Below are positions 57,837 through 64,000 of a DNA stretch of 64,000 bases, piece by piece (within the stretch, counting starts at the first letter, position 1; the number at the start of each line of letters is the position of its first letter). The notes under the pieces are model-generated. The model had not been told where the DNA came from. It saw only the letters and a list, made by a program, of their open reading frames with translations, and ran no database searches. The translations under genes were made by a program, and so were the position numbers. This stretch comes from Hydractinia symbiolongicarpus (lineage: Eukaryota; Cnidaria; Hydrozoa; Anthoathecata; Hydractiniidae), in assembly GCF_029227915.1 (NCBI RefSeq), contig NC_079887.1, forward strand, positions 23,309,650-23,373,649, in the 5' to 3' direction.

Positions 57837-59884
57837 CTTAGCTCCAAGTGGTGCACTATGTAGGAGATGGTAGCAGTATTTCCACTCGTTTTTAACTTAT
57901 ATAACTTCAAACTTATAAGTAATCTTCCCTGAAGGAAAAATTTGATGTCTCGTTGTTATTGCTATTTTTTTTACTGTCATCTGTTATGAATTACTTAAAC
58001 AAAGGCTTTTACAAGTGAAATCGTTGCACAATTTATTGCACAAGGCATTATCTTGCATAGTTTAAGGCGAAAACCTTTGCAGGTAGAAATTTCCGCGTGG
58101 TCATTTTCGCGAAAGTCTATGCCTTTGGAAATTATATATCAGCAAAAAAAAATTTTCACGAGAAGTCATGGATATTCTTTTTCTTCAACACAAAAAAAAT
58201 CAAAAAACGATAAAATCTTTAAGTTAGTGACTTATTTCTTCTTCAATCATCAACTACAATAACATTTGGTGTTTTCATTCTTCTTTGGTGCTAAAACATA
58301 TTTTGGATATCCTGATTTTTTATAACAGTAATGGAAGCAGACTTTTGATTATTAATAATAAGAGAAAATAAAAAAAAATAACAACAATTGTTGCCATTTC
58401 CGAAAGAATGCTACTTAAAAATAAATTGATCTTTAATTTACGCGAGTTTTAAAATTACAATTCGCAAAAGTTTTTGTCGCAAAATATTGCAAAAGTTTCT
58501 TCGTCTAAAGTGATGAAGATATCGAATGAAACTACTCTACCTTCCCTAGAATTTCTTTACAATTATTTTTACGACGTAATGCATACTTTTGGACTTTACC
58601 TTTTAAATTATTTTAAAGATTATTTTAAAACATTCTTATGATTCGCAACAACTACGCAAACAAAAAAGAAAGGACCATGAAGACAGAACAGTAGTTAAAT
58701 TTTTTTACCTGTGGCATGAATAAGAGAAGCAAATATATTATTACTTTTACACCAATCATCTTGAACACCAATGTAGCTCTAGCACACGACTGATTAAAAT
58801 AATGGTCTCAACATTGTTATATTTGGCCTATCCTCCACAGATCTGACTATGGCACATTGTATTTGGGTTACAACAATAACGATTGTGCAGAAATTATATG
58901 CAACAGTAGTTATAAAGAATAAAATGTTTGACACTTGAATTTAAATTTCATGCACTTGGTTAAACAGGAGCTCAAAGTTACTCAAGCAGACGACACATCT
59001 GTGATCATGAAACTTTAAACTTTATTTCACATCAGCCCTGGCTATTCAGCTAGCAGAAATTATATGTTTACAACAACAATTCATCCACTTGGTTAAACAA
59101 GAGCTCAAAGTAATTCAAACAGACAGACACCTGTGATCAGAAAACTCTAAGCCTTATCTGACTTTAGCCCTGGTTATTCCGCACATAAACACAGAATAAC
59201 ACATTCACATAAAAACAAGTGAATTTGAGACAATACAATTGTAAGTGTACCTCTAAATTGAAAAGAAACAAGAAACCGTTCAGCTTTAAAACTGGGAGAA
59301 ATAGTTGATAGTTTCTGCAAAGTTTTGATATCCTTCTCCATTTGTTTTTCGCATTGCGCATGTTTACTTCGTGTCCTTCATGTAGAAAAAGTTGGAGACT
59401 TGATTCCTACATAATTCGGTTCTCTAAATGCATACCGTAGGATTAAGCGCCCGGGCGCTTATGTAATATCTCGGGTCCAAGGCTGGGCGCTTAACAATTT
59501 TTTTGGGGCTTTCTGGAATGAAGCATACCTTTTTCCGAAAAATAAAGGGTTCCCGTAGAGGTTCTTCAATTAGTTATCTAATAAAGTCCTCACTTCCTTC
59601 ATAGCCTTCCCAAATACCACGAACACATAGATAAGCCAGTGAGTGTTCGATCTTCCTCATGAAGTAAGAAGGGATAAGTAAAATCCGTATCATCCTTTTG
59701 TTTTTCAATAAGCCCCCTTTCTTGTCGTAGAGGGGGGGGGAGCGCTTGTTAAATATTTTTGGTGTTTCAACTGGCACCCATTCGAGGGGTCACTTAATCG
59801 AACCTCTACGGTAATAATGACCAATTCAGTTAATTCGCAAAATTAAATGCCTGTAAACTGGTGGCTTTATTAAAATAATACAAT
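57837..59884. repeat. Segmental duplication, block 2
   Basis: Partner of 52,945-54,858. It contains an intact signal exon (58,709-58,759), its upstream region and the AGGATTAAGCGCCCGGGCGC element (59,443-59,866). An extra ~180-bp insertion at 57,974-58,160 is absent from block 1 and is itself repeat-like. Confidence 0.85.
58709..58759 (-). CDS. Intact signal-peptide exon, probably exon 1 of copy C
   Basis: The minus strand encodes MIGVKVIIYLLLLFMPQ, 17 codons, then a GTAAAA donor in phase 0. This matches the leader of copy A (MIGVKLMICLLLLFMTQ after its extra four residues). In copy A an upstream ATG adds MVCK. Here that codon is ATT, so the second ATG should be the start. It is the nearest intact leader upstream of copy C's main exon, and joining them would give a 232-residue secreted protein. 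Confidence 0.6.
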
Positions 59885-60921
59885 GTAGAACAAAAAGAGT
59901 CGCTTGAAAGCGAGAGCCCTAAAAAGAGTGATGAAAGTATGAGTGTTCTGAAAGTGAGGTCTTGATTTGAATAATGTTCAATTGTGTTAAAAATACAATT
60001 CGGGAAACCTGGCGTCACCTGGGTAAGCCACAAGTCAAGGTGTGACCCGGCGTGAAACACCTGTGGAGCGCTTAAGAAGAGCCTTAACACTGTGCCACAC
60101 GATCAGGTGCAGTGCTTTAGTACTGGTATACAGTATGTCGTAAATCAAGTAAAGCGCAGAAACCATTAGAGTGTTGCGACTATAACATAATTTTCAAAAA
60201 ATAACTGTTTACAAACCGTTGTTACCCCGTCATTCGCAGACTCTGTTTAAATAAAAACACAAGAAACAGTCCATTGCTAACACAGGGCTAAGGGGTTAGT
60301 CCAGGTAAACAGTCCAAGTAAACAGTATCGCAACTTCAGTTAAATAGAAACACATGAAACAGCCCGTTGTTAACACTGGACTAAGTGCTTAGTACAGGTA
60401 AACCATGTGGAACATAGGTAAAGGCGTAACACCATTTTTCAAAAAACTTTATTGCATCTTCAGTTAGAAAAAATCAAGAAACCGCCTGTCGTTTTCATGT
60501 TCAGTTAAAAAAAATACTCAGCAATCTTATTGTGCAGAATAAGTTTTTATAACAGTAATAAAAATGGTAGCTACATAACTGCTTAACATAAGAATTAAGA
60601 ATTGTGTTGCAGTCAAACTGCATTTGGCTACATTCACTCTTTAGCCAGAGGTAGCTAAAAGGAGGTAGCTAGGTATATACCCAACTTCAACATAAAAATA
60701 AATAACACTATACCAAACTGAAAAAAACTTTAAAAGAATAACAATAAATAAAGATAGCTATAGCTAGCTGCCTTAAAAGCAGGAGGCTGCCTCAAAATCT
60801 ACGTTTATACCTACCTAGCCAATCGCGAATGCGCGATTGAACGGAAAAGGTTATGGATTATTCATTCCGCTGGATTCAAGAACTAGTTTTCTCCCAGTTA
60901 ATGATATAGAACAAGTGTTTT
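59885..60921. other. Intergenic with a possible SINE
   Basis: No gene is supported. A tRNA-like segment may lie at 60,010-60,110 on the minus strand (TGGCACAGTGTTAAGG and then GGTGTTTCACGCC, resembling A- and B-boxes). Two imperfect copies of an AACAGTCC/CAGGTAAAC segment lie at 60,250-60,410. Confidence 0.4.
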
Positions 60922-61893
60922 TACTACACGCCTATGGCATCCCAAGTCACATTAATACAGTTATATTAAGATACCATGTAATATCGTAAGATAACTCTAC
61001 TTATGTGATTGTGGAACGCGTGAATATTAACATTAACAGCTTACCAGAGAAAAATTGTAAAATTTCTTAATCATGGCAAGATTACCAACTTTTCTACTTT
61101 TGATCTTAGCGCTATCTTAAGGTAACTATGTTTTACTTAAGACTTAGAGAGAACTGGATACGCGACACAGAAACGCGTTTAAGAATTCAGCACGCGGGAA
61201 GTTTGAAATACTGCCCAACTTGGTTAATTCTTCGTGAATTATTGATTACTTGGTACGTATGTCCCGAACCTAAAACCCAACCTCGTGACTTAGTAGTAAG
61301 GAATGTAATTACTACCCTTGTTTCTTGATAGTTATTATAAAAGATATGTCTTCAATTTTATAATTGCTTTAGTGAAATGTCAAATTTGTTCTCATTTGGT
61401 TCTGATAGATAAAGCAGGGCGCACAATCTCAGCTGTTTATAAAATTGAAGACATATTTTAAAGAATAACTAGCAAGAAACAAGGGTAGTAATCACATTCC
61501 TTACTAATAAGCCATAAGGTTGGGTTTTAGGTTCGGGACATATGTACCAAGTAATCAATAATTCTCGAAGAATTAACCAAGTTGGGCAGTATTTCATACT
61601 TCCCGCGTGCTGAAGTCTTAAACGCGTTTCTGTTTCGCGTAGATCTTGAGAAGTATCCAGTTCTCTCGCAGTCTTAAGTAAAATATAGTTACCTTAAGAT
61701 AGCGCTAAGATCAAAAGTAGAAAAGTCGTTAATCTTGCCATGATTAAGAAATTTTACAATATTTTTCTGGTAAGTTGTTAATGTTAATATTCACGCGTTC
61801 CACAATCACATAAGTAGAGTTATCTTACGATATTACATGGTATCTTAAGATAACTGTATTAATGTGACTTTGTAATGCCATAGGCGTGGAGTA
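60922..61893. mobile_element. Large fold-back element, ~970 bp
   Basis: The left arm (60,922 to about 61,363) and the right arm (about 61,437 to 61,893) are inverted copies of roughly 440-460 bp with high identity, separated by a ~70-bp centre. Outer ends read CACGCCTATGGCAT and its complement. Matching inner words include GTCTTCAATTTTATA. The 66-codon frame at 61,128-61,328 lies wholly in one arm and is not a gene. There is no transposase. The outer words recur in the short element at 49,497-49,625, so this is a mobile family. Confidence 0.88.
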
Positions 61894-62063
61894 ATCAATA
61901 TAGAAAGTGTTTCGGAGCGGGGTGCTGAGTCCCCTAGGTTCGCAAGCGAAACATTTTAGATGCCCTTTTCGGTTGAATCATATAATGAATTGTATAAAAA
62001 AAAAAAGTTCCCACGTGCTCCACGGTAATCGGTCAAACGGTTTCATCTTCGCCTTGATGAAAC

Positions 62064-62180
<117 letters not shown>

Positions 62181-62304
62181 ATGGCCGCATTTGGTAGACA
62201 ATTTGTGCCAAAAAATGCAACCTTTGGTAGACACGGTCATTTGGTAGACAATTTCGTGTCCACCAAAATATTTATATATATATATTTAGCATTTGGTAGA
62301 CAAA

Positions 62305-63060
62305 AAAGCAATTTTCTTTTATGCCACCTTCTTCTGCATCAAGTACTCTGTTAACACCAAAAATTTGAACTCTATTAGGTCTTTGGCTGCTGAGAAATAT
62401 CACTTTTAAAAATGGTTGTTGTATATATGCGAAAGTCAAATGCGTCATCATTTGGTAGACACGGCATATATTTCGACTTTCATGGAAGCCTGGTACCTAT
62501 AAATGGGAATCAACTTCGCCTTAAACAGTGTCTTAATACTATAACATGGTAAAAAAAATATTAACATTCCCGTTATTTGTTTATGGCTTCCACTTAAAAA
62601 TATATACTTTATACATTTATGCTGGGCGTATTCCACCCCATCCTGTTGGGTTTTTTTTAATAACTCGTTTTTGCTCTGATAAAAAGCAATTTTCTTTTAT
62701 GCCACCTTCTTCTGCACCAAGTACTCTGTTAACACCAAAAATTTGAACTCTATTAGGTCTTTGGCTGCTGAGAAATATCACTTTTAAAAATGGTTGTTGT
62801 ATATATGCGAAAGTCAAATGCGTCATCATTTGGTAGACACGGCATATATTTCAACTTTCATGGAAGCCTGGTACCTATAAATGGGAATCAACTTCGCCCT
62901 AAACAGTGTCTTAATACTATAGCATGGTAAAAAGAATATTAACATTCCCGTTATTTGTTTATGGCTTCCACTTGAAAATATATACTTTATACATTTATGC
63001 TGGGCGTATTCCACCCCATCCTGTTGGGTTTTTTCTAAGAACTCGTTTTTGCTCTGATAC
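62305..63060 (+). repeat. 378-bp tandem duplication
   Basis: Unit 1 starts at AAAAGCAATTTTCTTTTATG near 62,305 and unit 2 at 62,683. The units are almost identical and each carries CATTTGGTAGACACGG, GGAAGCCTGGTACC and a GGGCGTATTCCACCCC end. Paired 62-codon frames on the minus strand (62,448-62,636 and 62,826-63,014) are products of the repeat and show no recognised domain. Confidence 0.88.
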
Positions 63061-64000
63061 TTATTGAGTCTTTTTATATTTATCTATTAGGCAATCACAT
63101 GCTATTTTGTTAGGTCTAAGACCTTTCAAACCCTTGGATATTGTCTATTACTTAAAACTACCCCTTAAGATCATAATCGGGAAAATTTGATAATCTTAGA
63201 TAGGATAATCCTTAGAACATGAAACTTACATCACAACTTTAGTTCATCAAGGGAAAATATTCCGAAAATATTGAAGACGTGCTTAATCCAATTTTTAATA
63301 TTTTTGGATTTAACCCAAAATCCTGGAAAATCGGATTTTCGTGCAATTTTGTATTTGGTATTTCATGCTTCACAAAAAATGTGCTCACATAAGTAACAAA
63401 GTTTTGCTCCTATTTTGTTCCTTTCCTGACGTACACTATGTGCCAAATGGGATTTAATTTGACTCTTCCTAGTCATAACATGATTGAAATATTCCCAGAC
63501 TGAATAGTGTTAAATTGCCCCCTTAACTGCAAAAATCGAACTTGCATTTAAATTACTTTATTCTTTAGGGAATTATTGTTAGTTTGTAATTTTTTTATTT
63601 TTTTATTCGGACATTTATCGATAAAATTGCTTAAATACAATATCACCTATGGATCCTTCCGAGACTCTGTATAGGCTAGCTTAACGATTGGTGCTCCCGT
63701 TTGTAAACAGATCGCTGCCTTGAAAGGTGGACCAGAGCATTAAAAGATTGGACAGCCTAACTATAAGCGCGTGCGCCCGTTGTTTGAAAAAGGGTCACAA
63801 ATTTTAACTGTTAACCATTGTCGTTATGCGAGTTTTTGAATAAATGAATTCAAAGTGGAAGATGGGTCAGGACATCGTCACTACTTTTAATTTTTAGCTC
63901 TCTACTTAATACTTAATTTGCCGTTAATGTTTTAAGTACAAATATTTCTAGCTCAGAAAGATGCCTTTATAAAAACCTAACCTGACCTAAATTTTTTCAA
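63061..64000. other. Intergenic, no gene seen
   Basis: AT-rich DNA up to the window end with no recognisable coding sequence, repeat array or RNA gene. Confidence 0.4.

Noticed and set aside
61128-61328. 66-codon ORF
   Set aside because: It lies entirely in one arm of the fold-back element. The opposite arm does not preserve the frame.
62448-63014. Paired 62-codon minus-strand ORFs
   Set aside because: They are identical because of the 378-bp duplication. There is no domain and no independent support.

Overview
The window looks like a compact, AT-rich metazoan genome segment. It has intron-rich genes with canonical GT-AG introns, several kinds of nested transposable elements, GCTAGC-rich low-complexity tracts and many short inverted-repeat (MITE-like) elements. 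I infer a cnidarian, probably a hydrozoan, from this texture. The sequence does not prove the species.

Layout. Positions 1-17 kb are mostly transposon territory. In order they hold a 54-bp perfect palindrome, a 5'-truncated non-LTR retrotransposon (minus), and a ~115-bp tandem repeat interrupted by a 1.2-kb TA-flanked DNA element. These are followed by a DIRS-type retroelement (minus; gag-like, reverse transcriptase/RNase H and tyrosine recombinase) with at least two frameshifts, a 2.9-kb Tc1/mariner-like element with ~70-bp terminal inverted repeats, a second copy of the 54-bp array, a decayed pogo/Tigger-like transposase and a 171-bp tandem duplication.

Three conserved cellular genes fill the centre. 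The first, at 18.0-32.9 kb (plus), is a complete 18-exon class II phosphatidylinositol transfer protein (RdgB/PITPNM type). All exon phases join and give 1149 codons plus stop. The second, at 35.9-36.6 kb (minus), is Elongin B, whose C-terminal exon lies antisense to a longer spurious ORF. The third, at 41.6-45.6 kb (plus), is a complete seven-exon RNF185/RNF5-type membrane-anchored E3 ubiquitin ligase with a 19-nt microexon.

From 47 to 60 kb (minus) there is a local tandem family that I do not recognise. Each member has a short signal-peptide exon spliced in phase 0 to one large exon encoding a ~215-residue, probably all-helical secreted protein. One copy is complete (235 aa). One has an intact main exon with only a distant candidate signal exon. 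One is a clear pseudogene. Two further signal exons are orphaned or broken. A ~2-kb segmental duplication carries two of the signal exons with their upstream DNA. The exon pattern and apparent helix layout resemble secreted four-helix-bundle cytokines, but that is only a hypothesis. This cluster is the best candidate for a previously undescribed system here.

Positions 60-64 kb are repeats: a ~970-bp fold-back element, a ~110-bp (TA)n tract, and a 378-bp tandem duplication associated with a recurrent TTTGGTAGACA motif. Nothing in the window suggests that the three conserved genes share a pathway beyond housekeeping roles: phosphoinositide transfer at ER-plasma membrane contacts, cullin-RING ligase adaptor function and ER-associated degradation.
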